Source of the DNA: Candidatus Dichloromethanomonas elyunquensis
Lineage (GTDB): Bacteria > Bacillota > Desulfitobacteriia > Desulfitobacteriales > Syntrophobotulaceae
NCBI GenBank assembly: GCA_001515265.1
Contig: LNDB01000005.1
Span: 1-64,000 of the forward strand
Length of the DNA: 64,000 nucleotides
Reading direction: 5' to 3'
The position numbers and the translations under genes were made by a program. Below are positions 8,357 to 18,478 of the stretch, piece after piece. The notes beneath the pieces were generated by a model. That model worked only from the letters and a program-made list of their open reading frames with translations, had not been told where the DNA came from and did not search any database. How positions within the stretch are numbered: position 1 is the stretch's first letter; each line of letters opens with the position of its first letter.

Positions 8357-11300
8357 TTAGCGCAGGCTGAAGATCCTGGCCTGCGGGTGGGAAAAAACCA
8401 AGGCCGATACGGAGGCTTCGGGATCCATCATGAAATTTTCAGTAAGAACAATCCCTGCCTCCTGCGGTTTGAGTAAACTGAAGATTTTTCCCTGATCCTC
8501 CAAGGAAGGACAAACGGGATACCCCAGTGATACTCGGATGCCTTGGTCCGCAATCCCCCAAATTCGGCGCATGATCCCATGCAGGTGTTCCGCGAAGGCT
8601 TCCGCAAGTTCCAAAGCCAGAACCTGAAGAAGAATAGCATGCAGATATTGGCCTTTATCTTGAAAAAGGGCTGCTTTTTCCCGGATCCCCAAACCTGTGG
8701 TGAGCATAAACATGCCCAGATAATCCGTCTTTCCGCTGTCCAGAGGCCGGATAAAATCCGCCAGGCATAGCCCGTTCTCCCTTGGTTGACGGGGGAAGAC
8801 AAATTCAGTCATTACTTTTTTGCTATTTCCCAAATCATGGACGAAAATACTGTTGCCCTCGGAGCAGACCGGGAAAAATCCGTAAACAGCGTTGGCTCTT
8901 ATCAGTTCTTTCTCCCGGATCTCTCCTAAAAAATCCCTGGCTTCTTTTTCAAATTCTGCGGATTTATCCTTAAACTTCCCGACTTTCTTGGAAGCCCCCA
9001 GATATCGGTTCATGAGCCGGGGAATGTGAATTGTGGAAATGATTTCTTCCAGCGGGTAATTCAACAGCAGCTGTCTTTCCAACCGTACCGGCTGATAACT
9101 GGGAATGTCCCATGAGACCAAGGGGCTCGGGCCTTGGTGACGGAATATAACCTCAATCTCCTTCTTCCCTGCGTCATTTCCAATCTCTATTACTTTTTCA
9201 GCAACGGCATCCTTTTGCTGGTTATATTCTGTTTTCTTCAGAAGATCATGAAGGAGACCTAAGCTGTCCATGGCATCTTTGGCATATAAAACTTTCCCCT
9301 TGTAAACAGGGGCAATTTTTTCTTCAGTGAATTTCCGGCTTAACGCTGCTCCGCCCAGGATCAAGGGGGTATTGATTCCCGCATCGCTCAGGTCTTCTGC
9401 TGTGAGGAGCATTTGTTGAACGGATTTGACCAAAAGGCCGGACAAACCGATCACATCCGGTTTTTCGCGGATACTGGCTTCAATCAGCTGTTCGGAACTG
9501 ACCTTGACGCCTAAGTTAATCACCTGGTAGCCGTTATTAGACAGGATGATCTCCACGAGGTTTTTCCCGATATCGTGGACATCCCCTTTAACCGTGGCCA
9601 AGAGAATTTTTCCTTTGACTGCCTGCTCCTGTTTTTCCATATAGGGTTCTAAGAAAATTACTGCGGCCTTCATAACCTCGGCGCTCTGCAGCACTTCGGC
9701 AACGATAAGCTGATTTTGGTTGAAGAGGCTCCCGACTTCTTCCATCCCTTTCATTAAGGGACCGTTGATGAGTTCAAGGGGGGTGTACCGGGTTAGGCCT
9801 TCCTTCAAATCGTTCTCCAAGCCGTCTTTGGACCCCTCAACAATATATTCGGCAAGACGTTCCTCCAAAGAACGGCTGGGGAGTTGTTTCTTCGCAGTGA
9901 CCTTTTTCTCCCGATAAAAATCGGTAAAGGCTTTCAAGGTGTTGTCATTGGTATTTAAAAGCAATTCCTCTGTCAGTTTTTTCTCTTCAGACGGAATCGA
10001 TGCGTAGCGTTCCAGCTTTTCGGCATTGACAATCGCGTAATCGAGTCCTGCAAGGGTATTCATATATACAAAGACCGCATTCAGCACTTCCCTGCCCGCT
10101 GCAGGCAAACCGAAAGAAACATTGCTGATCCCCAGAATGGTCTTGCATTCAGGCATTTTCTGCTTAATCAACCGGAGTCCTTCAACGGTCTCCGCCACAG
10201 AACCCAAATATTTGATATCACCCGTTCCAACGGGGAAAGTCAGGGGATCGAAAATAATGTCCCGGGGATCCAATCCGTACTGACGGACCAGAAGATCATG
10301 AGAACGTTCCGCGACAGCCAGCTTTCTTTCCCGCGTGAGGGCCATCCCCTTTTCATCGATAACTCCCACCACCACCGCTGCTCCGTATTTTCGGATGAGG
10401 GGCACAACCTCTTCAAACCGCTCCAAACCGTTTTCCAGGTTGATAGAGTTGATGATGGCCTTTCCCTGGATGAGGCGAAGTCCTGCTTCAAGCACCCTGG
10501 GATCGGTGGAATCCAGCATAATCGGGGCTTTTACTTTATTCACTACATGCGGGAGAAAATCAATCATATCCTTTAATTCGTCACGATCGGGATTGGCTAC
10601 ACAGATATCGATGATCTGCGCCCCTTTTTTGACTTGTGCCCGGGCAATTTCCGAACCCTCTTCGAACCGTCCTTCCATGATCAAGTCCTTGAACTTCCGC
10701 GAACCGATCACATTGGACCGTTCGCCTACCAGCAGGGGCCTGTTTTCCTCTTCCGGCCACACCGCTTCAATTCCTGAGACGCTGCTTCCCGTTTGAGCCC
10801 TTTTCTTTCTTGGTTTCGTCCCAGCCAAAGCGTCTGCCAAGACCCGAATATGAGCGTCTGTCGTACCGCAGCAGCCACCGGCAATATTCAACCAGCCGTT
10901 TTCCGCATACTTCTTCATTTTTTGTGCAAATTCCTCAGGGGTTTCCCTGTAAATCCCTTCTTCATCCGGCAGGCCGGCATTGGGGTAGCAGCTCACCGCG
11001 CAGGAAGCGATACCATCCAGCGTCCGGATATGGTCGTTCATGAGTTCTGCTCCCATCCCGCAGTTCAGACCGACGGCAACAGGGTTTAAATGGCGAATGG
11101 AGGTATAAAAGGCCTCAATATTTTGGCCGGCCAGCATTGTCCCCGCGGGTTCGATAGTACAGGAGACCATAATCGGAACTTCCTTGCCAAGTTGTTTTGA
11201 CGCCCTTATTATCCCGCTTCCCGCCGCTTTAACATTCAAGGTATCCTGACACGTTTCTATCAACAGAAGATCTGCGCCGCCTTCCAGCAAACCTTTAGCC

Positions 11301-11740
11301 TGCCTGTAGTAGGCTTCTTCCAATTCTGCAAAATCAATCCCGCCTGTAAGCGCTAACATTTTGGTGGTTGGTCCCATCGATCCCGCCACAAAACGAGGCT
11401 TGTCCGGGGTAGACCACCGGTCGGCGGCTTTTCTGGCCAAGGCAGCTGAAGCCCTGTTTAATTCAATGTCCTTTTCTTCCAGATTATACTCCCGCAAGAC
11501 GACCTGAGTAGCCCCAAAAGAGTTGGTTTCAATAATATCTGCCCCGGCTGCAAGATAAGCTTCATGAATAGAAAGAACAAGTTCAGGCTGCGTTAAATTG
11601 AGGATTTCATTGCACCCATCTTGTTCAGGACCTCCAAAATCTTCAGCCGTAAGGCCCTTTTGCTGGAGCATTGTTCCCATAGCCCCGTCCAGGATTAAAA
11701 TTTTCCTCTCGAACTCTTGATTGAAATTCTTCATATGCAT
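8357..11740 (-). CDS. metH: Cobalamin-dependent methionine synthase
   Basis: Transfers a methyl group from methyltetrahydrofolate through B12 to homocysteine. All four modules are present in 1127 residues: a homocysteine/zinc domain (about 1-300; VGLNCG and GGCCGTT supply the Cys ligands), a pterin-binding domain (about 325-590), a B12 cap and binding domain (about 640-860; GDVHDIGKNLV gives the DxHxxG that ligates cobalt), and a SAM-dependent reactivation domain (GYPVCPSLED, ENFMMDPEASVS). It is a little shorter than the 1227-residue E. coli enzyme. The start could also be the ATG two codons later. No B12 or SAM riboswitch was found upstream. MetA and MetY elsewhere in the window supply its substrate. 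Confidence 0.96.
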   Translation of the reverse strand: MHMKNFNQEFERKILILDGAMGTMLQQKGLTAEDFGGPEQDGCNEILNLTQPELVLSIHEAYLAAGADIIETNSFGATQVVLREYNLEEKDIELNRASAALARKAADRWSTPDKPRFVAGSMGPTTKMLALTGGIDFAELEEAYYRQAKGLLEGGADLLLIETCQDTLNVKAAGSGIIRASKQLGKEVPIMVSCTIEPAGTMLAGQNIEAFYTSIRHLNPVAVGLNCGMGAELMNDHIRTLDGIASCAVSCYPNAGLPDEEGIYRETPEEFAQKMKKYAENGWLNIAGGCCGTTDAHIRVLADALAGTKPRKKRAQTGSSVSGIEAVWPEEENRPLLVGERSNVIGSRKFKDLIMEGRFEEGSEIARAQVKKGAQIIDICVANPDRDELKDMIDFLPHVVNKVKAPIMLDSTDPRVLEAGLRLIQGKAIINSINLENGLERFEEVVPLIRKYGAAVVVGVIDEKGMALTRERKLAVAERSHDLLVRQYGLDPRDIIFDPLTFPVGTGDIKYLGSVAETVEGLRLIKQKMPECKTILGISNVSFGLPAAGREVLNAVFVYMNTLAGLDYAIVNAEKLERYASIPSEEKKLTEELLLNTNDNTLKAFTDFYREKKVTAKKQLPSRSLEERLAEYIVEGSKDGLENDLKEGLTRYTPLELINGPLMKGMEEVGSLFNQNQLIVAEVLQSAEVMKAAVIFLEPYMEKQEQAVKGKILLATVKGDVHDIGKNLVEIILSNNGYQVINLGVKVSSEQLIEASIREKPDVIGLSGLLVKSVQQMLLTAEDLSDAGINTPLILGGAALSRKFTEEKIAPVYKGKVLYAKDAMDSLGLLHDLLKKTEYNQQKDAVAEKVIEIGNDAGKKEIEVIFRHQGPSPLVSWDIPSYQPVRLERQLLLNYPLEEIISTIHIPRLMNRYLGASKKVGKFKDKSAEFEKEARDFLGEIREKELIRANAVYGFFPVCSEGNSIFVHDLGNSKKVMTEFVFPRQPRENGLCLADFIRPLDSGKTDYLGMFMLTTGLGIREKAALFQDKGQYLHAILLQVLALELAEAFAEHLHGIMRRIWGIADQGIRVSLGYPVCPSLEDQGKIFSLLKPQEAGIVLTENFMMDPEASVSALVFSHPQARIFSLR

Positions 11741-11919
11741 GGAATCACCGCTTCTCCCAAAATAATCGCAACCGATCGTCAGTCATAATATTTTATCATA
11801 AATCCATAGAATTATTAACTGTTTATAGTTCCAAACAGCAAGAATAAAAGGCATAATAATGGTAATTGTAAAATAAGAATATCTGCAGAACCGCCGAAGG
11901 AAAGAGAGGCTGTTTTTCT

Positions 11920-12579
11920 ATGATAACTTTTGAAGATATTCGCAGCAACCCAAAGGTGAAAGTTTTTATCGAGAGAGGCAATGATGTTTTAGGTGTTATG
12001 GGATATACCGAACATTCCTTCCAGCATGCAATGCGGACCTCTGAAACTGCCGCCAACATACTTTCCTTGCTGGAATATAGCCAACGGGATATCGAATTGG
12101 TCAAGATTGCAGCTTTTATGCATGATATCGGCAATGTGGTAAACCGGGTCGACCATGCTCACAGCGGTGCGTTAATGGCTTTTCAAATCTTGAATGAGCT
12201 ATATATGGATCCCAATGAAATTGCTTCTGTTATTTCTGCTATAGGAAACCATGATGAAGCAACTTCCATGCCGGTAAATTCTATTGCCGCGGCACTGATT
12301 TTAGCCGACAAAAGCGATGTAAGACGGAGCAGGGTCCGTAATCCCGAATTCTCCACTTTTGATATTCACGACCGGGTCAATTATGCCGTAAAAGAATCTA
12401 AAATTGTGATCGATGCGGATAAGAAAACCGCATCACTTGAGCTCCAAATTGACAGTTCCATCTGCTCGGTGATGGATTACTTCGAAATCTTCCTCACCCG
12501 TATGATCCTCTGCCGCCGTGCAGCCGAATTTCTGGGTTTGAAGTTTGAGCTTCTTATCAATAAGATGCGGTTGCTCTAA
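11920..12579 (+). CDS. HD-domain phosphohydrolase
   Basis: A metal-dependent HD-superfamily protein of 219 residues. The signature is visible in order: H in EHSFQHAMR, HD in AFMHDIGNVV, H in IGNHDEA, and D in LILADKSDVRRSRVR, which fits a catalytic hydrolase for phosphate esters. The C-terminal third (about 150-219) matches no domain I know. It diverges from metH and converges on the gene at 12607. The substrate cannot be inferred. Confidence 0.85.
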   Translation: MITFEDIRSNPKVKVFIERGNDVLGVMGYTEHSFQHAMRTSETAANILSLLEYSQRDIELVKIAAFMHDIGNVVNRVDHAHSGALMAFQILNELYMDPNEIASVISAIGNHDEATSMPVNSIAAALILADKSDVRRSRVRNPEFSTFDIHDRVNYAVKESKIVIDADKKTASLELQIDSSICSVMDYFEIFLTRMILCRRAAEFLGLKFELLINKMRLL

Positions 12580-12606
12580 GCTTGGAACACCAAAAAAAGG
12601 CATATC

Positions 12607-12915
12607 TCACTCTTTGCCTTCCAGTTTAGCATTAAGAGAAGCAAGCTTTGCATCCATCGTAGCATGTTTGTCCCGGCGGTCATCAATCTTGATGGTTGTG
12701 ACCACTCTGTCAACGCCGGCAGCAAAGACTGCTTCCTGCATCTCCCGGATGGCTTTCATGATTTCGTCCAGATCCCCTTCCAGCGTGGTAAACATGGGTC
12801 CTGCCTGCCGTTTCATTCCCGGACGATTGACAATCACTTTTTCAGCTGCCGCAACATATTTGCTGACGCTTGACCCCATTCCGAGAGGTACCATGTTGAC
12901 TGCTACAATTGCCAT
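12607..12915 (-). CDS. MTH1187/YkoF-like thiamine-binding family protein
   Basis: A small soluble protein of 102 residues in the MTH1187 family (UPF0045/DUF77), members of which bind thiamine or its precursors. Typical features are the MAIVAVNMVPLG start, GPMFTTLEGDLDEIMKAI and VDRVVTTIKIDDRRDK. The ATG at 12915 is preferred because AAAGG lies 9 nt upstream; the ATG three codons earlier is too close to it. No thiamine gene or TPP riboswitch is near. Confidence 0.85.
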   Translation of the reverse strand: MAIVAVNMVPLGMGSSVSKYVAAAEKVIVNRPGMKRQAGPMFTTLEGDLDEIMKAIREMQEAVFAAGVDRVVTTIKIDDRRDKHATMDAKLASLNAKLEGKE

Positions 12916-13063
12916 TTGTATCATCCTTTCTTAAAATAGGTAATAATAGCTTATAGGACTATTTCCGCTAAATTATATCATAATTTTCTTTTAAGTTTCC
13001 TTTCAGGTTAATTGATTATTCTTAATTCATATCCTTACGGCATCACGATTTGGAGGGTAGTAC

Positions 13064-13744
13064 ATGACTCGGGTTCAATTTAAAATTCTAGTGGTTGATG
13101 ATGATATTTCGATTCGCCAAATGCTGAGTCTCGGACTCAGACAGGAAGGTTACGAAGTTCAAACTGCCGAAAACGGGGAAGTGGCTTTAAAATTGATACC
13201 TGTCTTTGAACCTCATGTGATTATTCTGGATATCATGATGCCGGTAATGGACGGTTATGAATTATGCGAGACGGTTCCTGAAATATCCGGAGCCCCGATG
13301 ATCATGCTGACAGCCAAAGATACCTCCGGTGATATTGTGAAAGGACTCAAACTGGGGGCAAACGATTATATCGTCAAACCTTTTCATTTTGACGAATTGC
13401 TCGCACGCATCGAGGTTCAACTGCGCACCCGTTTTCCCGACCTCTCCGGCCAGAAAATAATCGGGCGTTTCGTTATGGATGAAATGAAGAAAACGATCTC
13501 TCTAGATGATAATGTTCTTCATTTGTCCCCTACAGAATATAAGCTTTTATCCTATTTTCTCTGGAACGCTAACCAAACCCTGAGCAAGGAGAAGATCCTG
13601 CTCCACGTTTGGGGTTATGATTTTGACGGCGAGGATAATATTGTGGAGGTTTATATCCGGTATCTTCGAGAGAAGCTTGGAGATTCCTCCCATGCTTTAA
13701 TCAAGACCATGAGGGGACTGGGATACCGCCTGCAAACAGAATAA
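13064..13744 (+). CDS. OmpR/PhoB-family response regulator
   Basis: DNA-binding partner of the histidine kinase that follows 22 bp later. The receiver domain (about 1-120) has the acidic pocket VVDDD, the phosphoacceptor Asp56 in ILDIMMP, Thr in MLTAKD and Lys in YIVKPF. The C-terminal winged helix (about 130-226) ends RTMRGLGYRL-like, as in OmpR regulators. GGAGGG precedes the ATG. Targets are unknown. Confidence 0.94.
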   Translation: MTRVQFKILVVDDDISIRQMLSLGLRQEGYEVQTAENGEVALKLIPVFEPHVIILDIMMPVMDGYELCETVPEISGAPMIMLTAKDTSGDIVKGLKLGANDYIVKPFHFDELLARIEVQLRTRFPDLSGQKIIGRFVMDEMKKTISLDDNVLHLSPTEYKLLSYFLWNANQTLSKEKILLHVWGYDFDGEDNIVEVYIRYLREKLGDSSHALIKTMRGLGYRLQTE

Positions 13745-13766
13745 TCCTGCTACTGGAGACCGTCCT

Positions 13767-15356
13767 ATGAAACCTTTTACAAGATTGAATCTGAATCATT
13801 GGAGAAATTCCCTTGTGGGGCAGCTTCTGCTGCGCTTCTGGGTTTGTCATATCCTTTTTTTTACAATAATAGGTTCTATCCAATATCATTCCCTGCAAAC
13901 TTCGCTTTATCAAGGCGTTCAGGAGAATCTCCTTTCCGATTATGCTGCCATACGCAGCAGTATGATAAACTGGCTTTCCAATGATCTGCGTCCGGGACGG
14001 TTTGCCGAGCTTCGCCCTGGAAATTTTGTTGCTTTTTACTCCACAGATGCAAAGCTCAGTTTTATGGTGTACAGCTACGGCAAAACCAACGCAACAATTC
14101 CTGCGTTTCTGCAGGGGAACCTGTCTTTCACCCTTTATGGTAAAGCTGTAAACGCTCAACCTTTTATCATCGGCAAGTCAAATGATAATTATATGGTTCT
14201 GGTGAAGCCCATCCTGGCTGCCGGTATATCCTCAACCTTTGAGCCCCCCGCTAATATTCGGCCGGGAAACGGTAACCAGGGGGTTCAGTTGCCTTTACTG
14301 GGTTATGCCGTGATCGGAGAACCTTTATCCGAAGAGAATTTTTTATTGGAACGAAACCTTAGAGGTTATGTTGTCAACGCCTTGATTATCTTTTTACTGA
14401 GTACGCTTCTTACAGCTTTTGCCCTGCAAAAGCCGCTTGAACCCCTGCTCAATATCTCATCCACTGCCCGCAAAATCGCTGATGGACGCTATAATTTAAG
14501 AATCCCTGTAATGAAAACCGCTTCTGAGATTGAACAGCTGAGAGAAGCACTGAACCATATGCTGGGACAGATTGAATATGCCTTTAATATGGAACGAGCC
14601 GCAAAAGAAAGAATGGCGCAATTTATTGCTGACGCATCTCATGAACTCCGTACCCCCCTCACTTCAATTAGAGGCTTTTTGGAAATCCTGAACCGCAGCG
14701 GTGCTGCCGATAAAGAGACCCTGGACTCCGCCCACCGTACCATGCTGGTAGAAACCGAGCGCTTGATTCGCTTGACAGAAGGTCTTCTCACTTTGAACCG
14801 CATTTCCCAGGAAGTGAATGAAATTGAACAATCCGAACCCACACAGGTAACCCTTGAGGATGTTCTGCCGGACTTAATCCCTCTTATATCTCCTTTATTG
14901 GAAAACCGCTTATTTACAATCAACGGCAAGACTGTTTCTGAAGGGAACTTGTCCGCCTTCCGGGGGCTTGGCACGCTGGTTTTTCCCTTCAAAGCGGATG
15001 AATTAAAACAAATCCTTTATAATCTTTTACATAATGCCATCCAGCATACTGCAACAGAAGGAAACATTGAGATATCTATTTGGGAGGAAGAGTCCAGCAT
15101 CGGTTTTTCGGTAAAAGATAATGGCAAAGGAATCCCTCCGGAAGACGTACCGCGCATCTTTCAAAGATTTTTCCGGGGAGACCGCTCCCGCGCCAGGACC
15201 AAAGGGCAAGGGGCAGGACTTGGTCTGGCAATCGTTTCGGAATTGATCAAGTTGCGGGGCGGAGAAATTCATGTCGACAGTATCTTAGGAGAGGGGACTG
15301 CTTTTAAAGTGATTTTTCCTAAACAGGATCCGATTTCTTTGGGGGAAAACTTCTAA
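13767..15356 (+). CDS. Membrane sensor histidine kinase
   Basis: Senses an extracellular signal and phosphorylates the adjacent regulator. The 529 residues hold a first membrane span (about 18-42), an extracellular sensor of about 160 residues that I do not recognise, a second span (about 203-225), a HAMP linker, a HisKA domain with phospho-His292 in SHELRTP, and an ATPase domain with N box (LLHNAIQHT), DNGKGIPPED, a FxRFFRG F box and GQGAGLGLAI. All catalytic boxes are intact. The gene ends before a long terminator hairpin shared with htpG. Confidence 0.94.
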   Translation: MKPFTRLNLNHWRNSLVGQLLLRFWVCHILFFTIIGSIQYHSLQTSLYQGVQENLLSDYAAIRSSMINWLSNDLRPGRFAELRPGNFVAFYSTDAKLSFMVYSYGKTNATIPAFLQGNLSFTLYGKAVNAQPFIIGKSNDNYMVLVKPILAAGISSTFEPPANIRPGNGNQGVQLPLLGYAVIGEPLSEENFLLERNLRGYVVNALIIFLLSTLLTAFALQKPLEPLLNISSTARKIADGRYNLRIPVMKTASEIEQLREALNHMLGQIEYAFNMERAAKERMAQFIADASHELRTPLTSIRGFLEILNRSGAADKETLDSAHRTMLVETERLIRLTEGLLTLNRISQEVNEIEQSEPTQVTLEDVLPDLIPLISPLLENRLFTINGKTVSEGNLSAFRGLGTLVFPFKADELKQILYNLLHNAIQHTATEGNIEISIWEEESSIGFSVKDNGKGIPPEDVPRIFQRFFRGDRSRARTKGQGAGLGLAIVSELIKLRGGEIHVDSILGEGTAFKVIFPKQDPISLGENF

Positions 15357-15408
15357 CGGCACAGGCTGTGCCTAATTTCGGCCATGTCACGGATGGCATA
15401 AATAACTG

Positions 15409-15450
15409 ATTGGAGCGCGGCTGTTTCAACTGCAACAGCCGCGCTCCAAT
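15409..15450. terminator. Bidirectional terminator, 17-bp perfect hairpin
   Basis: Arms 15409-15425 and 15434-15450 are perfect reverse complements (ATTGGAGCGCGGCTGTT) with an 8-nt loop, between the convergent kinase gene and htpG. T-tracts are weak on both sides. Confidence 0.7.
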
Positions 15451-15487
15451 TGTACAACTCTGAACAGATTGTTTTCCTCTTACCGGA

Positions 15488-17356
15488 CTATTTGCTTGTC
15501 ACGGCCCTTTCCAAAAGACTGTAAAGCCTATTGACCATATGCCTGGGATCAAGGATCAGACCGGCTGCGATCTGGGCTGTTTCTAAAACCTGCTGGGCTG
15601 CTGCCTCAGCAAATGGATCATTTGCTTTTCGCAATTCGTTGATCCCCCGGATAATCGCAGATCGGGTATTAATCTCCAGAATACCCGCTGGGACACTGCC
15701 TGACTCCTTGTTCATCAGTTGCATCATTTTCTGCATACTATGAGTTCCGAAAGAACTTAAAACAACTGCAGGGCTATCCACAAGCCTTTTTGAAGAACGT
15801 ACTTCAGTCACTTTTGTTCCCAAAGTTTCCTTGTACCAATCCAAAAAGGAATTCAATTCATCTTCAGAAATTTCTCCTTCTTGGGTTTCCCTGCTTTCAG
15901 CTTCCGGCAGGTCCTCACTGTCCTGCTCTGCTGCAACAATTTTCTTTCCCTGAAACTCATGCAGGTTGTTCAAAATATAGTCGTCAATCGTTTCGTAAGA
16001 ATAGAGAACCTCTATCCCCTTATCCTTGAAAATCTCCAAGTAGGGTCCGGATTCAATAACTTCGCGGCTGGAACCGCTGATATAGTAAATTGCTTTTTGA
16101 TCTTCCTTCATCCGTTCAACATATTGATCGAAGGAAACTAATTCCCCTTCTCCCGACAGGTTAGACTCGAAACGAAGAAGTTTGACGAGCGCATCCTTAT
16201 GAACAAAGTCCGTGGCCGCCCCTTCTTTGATAAAGAGGCCGAATTTTTCCCAGAACTCCTTATATCTTGCGGGGGCATCCTTAGCCTGTTCTTCCAAGAA
16301 CTTCAGAAAACGTCCTGTTACGACTTTATTTAATTTAGAGATCAAGGCATTATCCTGCAGCGTCTCTCTGGAAATATTTAAAGGCAGTTCTTCACTGTCG
16401 ATCACACCGCGGACAAACCTTAACCATTCGGGCACGATCACTTCCGATTTTTCCTGAATCAGGACTTTCTTGCAGAAGAGGTTAACCCCTCTCTCCATCC
16501 TGCTAAAACCGAAACGCTCGTAATTCTCGCCGGGCACGAATAACAGCGCCTTAATCGACAAGGGCGCATCCGAAGAAAAATGCAGCCGGCAGAAAGGTTC
16601 CTCATACGCATTGGCAATATATTTGTAAAAATCGGTATATTCCTGGTCGGTGATTTGAGAGACATTCTTGGTCCAAACCGCTTCGACGGTATTGGCTTTC
16701 TCTCCATTTACCGCAACAGGATAAGGAACAAAACTCGAATACTGTTTGATAATCCTTTTAATTTCCTCGCCCTGGCCATAGTTTTTGGCATCTTCTTTCA
16801 AACGTAAAACAATTTTGGTACCGCGCTGGGTGTTTTCTCCCTGTTCTACGGAATAATTTCCACTGCCATCGGACGTCCAAACCCAGCTTTCTGCATCTGG
16901 GGCATACGAACGGGTGTATAAGGAAACACGTTCAGCCACCATAAATGCGGAGTAAAAGCCGACTCCGAACTGACCAATCAAGCTTAAGTCCGTTCCGGAA
17001 GACCCTTCCTTTTTGGACTCAGTCAGATGCCGGATAAATTCTTTGGAACCGGAGTGCGCGATCGTTCCGAGATTGGCAATCAGTTCCTCCTTCGTCATCC
17101 CGATTCCATTATCGGAGATTGTCAGGGTGTTTGCAGTTTCATCCGTATTAATGGAAATTTCCAAGGGTAAATCCGGGTCATTGACCTCATTCCCGGAAAG
17201 TTTCAGGTAGCGGAGTTTTTCTGTTGCATCGGCTGCATTGGATATGAGCTCTCTTAAGAAAATGTCCCGGTCTGTGTAGAGAGAATTAATAACAATATCC
17301 AGCAATTGTCTGATTTCGGTTTGAAATTCTCTGGTTTCAACTTGGTGACCTGTCAT
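15488..17356 (-). CDS. htpG: Hsp90-family chaperone HtpG
   Basis: ATP-dependent chaperone of 622 residues. The N-terminal GHKL ATPase domain shows ELISNAADA, SDNGIGMTKEEL, GTIAHSGSKEF and GQFGVGFYSAFMVA; the middle domain has FVRGVIDSEELPLNISRE. An acidic stretch precedes the C-terminal dimerisation domain. The ATG at 17356 has GGAGGG 6 nt upstream; a TTG two codons earlier is less likely. A 15-bp palindrome follows the -10 in the leader. Confidence 0.97.
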   Translation of the reverse strand: MTGHQVETREFQTEIRQLLDIVINSLYTDRDIFLRELISNAADATEKLRYLKLSGNEVNDPDLPLEISINTDETANTLTISDNGIGMTKEELIANLGTIAHSGSKEFIRHLTESKKEGSSGTDLSLIGQFGVGFYSAFMVAERVSLYTRSYAPDAESWVWTSDGSGNYSVEQGENTQRGTKIVLRLKEDAKNYGQGEEIKRIIKQYSSFVPYPVAVNGEKANTVEAVWTKNVSQITDQEYTDFYKYIANAYEEPFCRLHFSSDAPLSIKALLFVPGENYERFGFSRMERGVNLFCKKVLIQEKSEVIVPEWLRFVRGVIDSEELPLNISRETLQDNALISKLNKVVTGRFLKFLEEQAKDAPARYKEFWEKFGLFIKEGAATDFVHKDALVKLLRFESNLSGEGELVSFDQYVERMKEDQKAIYYISGSSREVIESGPYLEIFKDKGIEVLYSYETIDDYILNNLHEFQGKKIVAAEQDSEDLPEAESRETQEGEISEDELNSFLDWYKETLGTKVTEVRSSKRLVDSPAVVLSSFGTHSMQKMMQLMNKESGSVPAGILEINTRSAIIRGINELRKANDPFAEAAAQQVLETAQIAAGLILDPRHMVNRLYSLLERAVTSK

Positions 17357-17393
17357 TACCAACCCTCCCGTTTTTTATCATTGAAATAAAATA

Positions 17394-17408
17394 CTTCCAA
17401 ATTGGAAG
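17394..17408. promoter_or_regulatory. 15-bp palindrome in the htpG leader
   Basis: CTTCCAA-A-TTGGAAG, a perfect 7-1-7 inverted repeat 15 bp downstream of the htpG -10. It is not CIRCE and does not look like the B. subtilis htpG element, so its binder is unknown. Confidence 0.4.
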
Positions 17409-17423
17409 CCCTAAACGAGTAAT

Positions 17424-17452
17424 ATTATACCATGTAATCAACAAAAAGCTAA
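17424..17452 (-). promoter_or_regulatory. Probable htpG promoter
   Basis: TTAGCT (17452-17447), 17-bp spacer, TATAAT (17429-17424) on the minus strand. The -35 overlaps the end of the upstream phospholipase-like gene. Confidence 0.55.
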
Positions 17453-18477
17453 TATTTAGAAATAATCCCTTCCCCTGCCACCTTCCGCCAGGCTGCTTCA
17501 GTCCCCCATTCCTTATTGGTCAGATAGGAAATGTCTTTAAAAACTTCCTGGATCGTCCCCTGTTCTCCCCGCAAGTAAGCGGCTCCTTGTAAAATATACG
17601 TTACGGCTTCTGTCTTGCTCTCTTCTAAAATATCCAAAAAAGAGCTCGAGAACTCCTCATTCTCGTCCAAAGGGTGAACCCAGCGCATTCTTTTTTCATT
17701 TAAATAATCCATGCGAATTTCCTGAGAACGGGGATAAAGAGGGCGCGGAAGTCTTATTTCTTTTCTTCGTAATGTTCCAAGTGCTGTGAAAAACCTTTTT
17801 TTGTGATGATTTGGATCAAAAATTAACTTTACTCCCGCATTCATATCCTGAAATGCTTTTTTCAGTGAATCCTCTTTTAATTCCAATCCATATATTTTCC
17901 GAATGATCTGGCGATAAAACCTGTCGAGACTTAAGGGAAAGTCTTGGTTAATCTGAAGATGCAAGTGGATAGGCTCTTCACAAGCTTCCTTGTTTTTAAA
18001 CCTTTTCCAAAGCATACAGTCGATTAAGGCTTCAAGTTTCTGATGTTGGTAGGAGTCATCCCCTTTTTCCTCTCCTTTTTCGAAGGAGAAACCTGCCATC
18101 CGGTAAATATACGGATGGGCATTTTTATCCAGAGTAAAATGGCAGAGATATCCGCAAAAGTAAGCCCATATCGCCTGATAATCATTACCTGATGAGTCCA
18201 TTGCGTGCAGCTTTTTAAGTCCCTCTATAAAAAAAGCCCCCGTCTTTTCCACATGGAGCCTGTTTCCTAACTTGCTGAGACTCCGCTTTCTTTTCCAAGG
18301 CCAAAAGTTATGATAGTAGAATACATCCGGCCCCTGTGTTCCAAAAAGAAAAAGTTCATGGTATTGATCGATTGCGCGGGACGTAATTCTGGCTGCCTCA
18401 TCCCCGCCCAGGCCCAATTCATGTAAATATTCATGAACTTTTTTCCCTATCATGAAATGTGCGAGAATATCAGGCAT
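17449..18477 (-). CDS. Zinc-dependent phospholipase C family protein
   Basis: 342 residues with the zinc-binding pattern of the bacterial phospholipase C/S1-P1 fold: MPDILAHFMIG at the start, LFGTQGPDVFYYH, YLCHFTLDKNAHPYIYR and HQKLEALID. There is no signal peptide, unlike secreted phospholipases, so it probably acts in the cytosol and its substrate is unclear. The ATG at 18477 follows the stop of the FeoC-like gene by one base, implying translational coupling and membership of the feo operon. A GTG four codons earlier is an alternative. Confidence 0.8.
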   Translation of the reverse strand: MPDILAHFMIGKKVHEYLHELGLGGDEAARITSRAIDQYHELFLFGTQGPDVFYYHNFWPWKRKRSLSKLGNRLHVEKTGAFFIEGLKKLHAMDSSGNDYQAIWAYFCGYLCHFTLDKNAHPYIYRMAGFSFEKGEEKGDDSYQHQKLEALIDCMLWKRFKNKEACEEPIHLHLQINQDFPLSLDRFYRQIIRKIYGLELKEDSLKKAFQDMNAGVKLIFDPNHHKKRFFTALGTLRRKEIRLPRPLYPRSQEIRMDYLNEKRMRWVHPLDENEEFSSSFLDILEESKTEAVTYILQGAAYLRGEQGTIQEVFKDISYLTNKEWGTEAAWRKVAGEGIISKY

Positions 18478-18478
18478 C

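Noticed and set aside
11741-11919. B12 or SAM riboswitch upstream of metH
   Set aside because: The gap is short and none of the conserved boxes are present.
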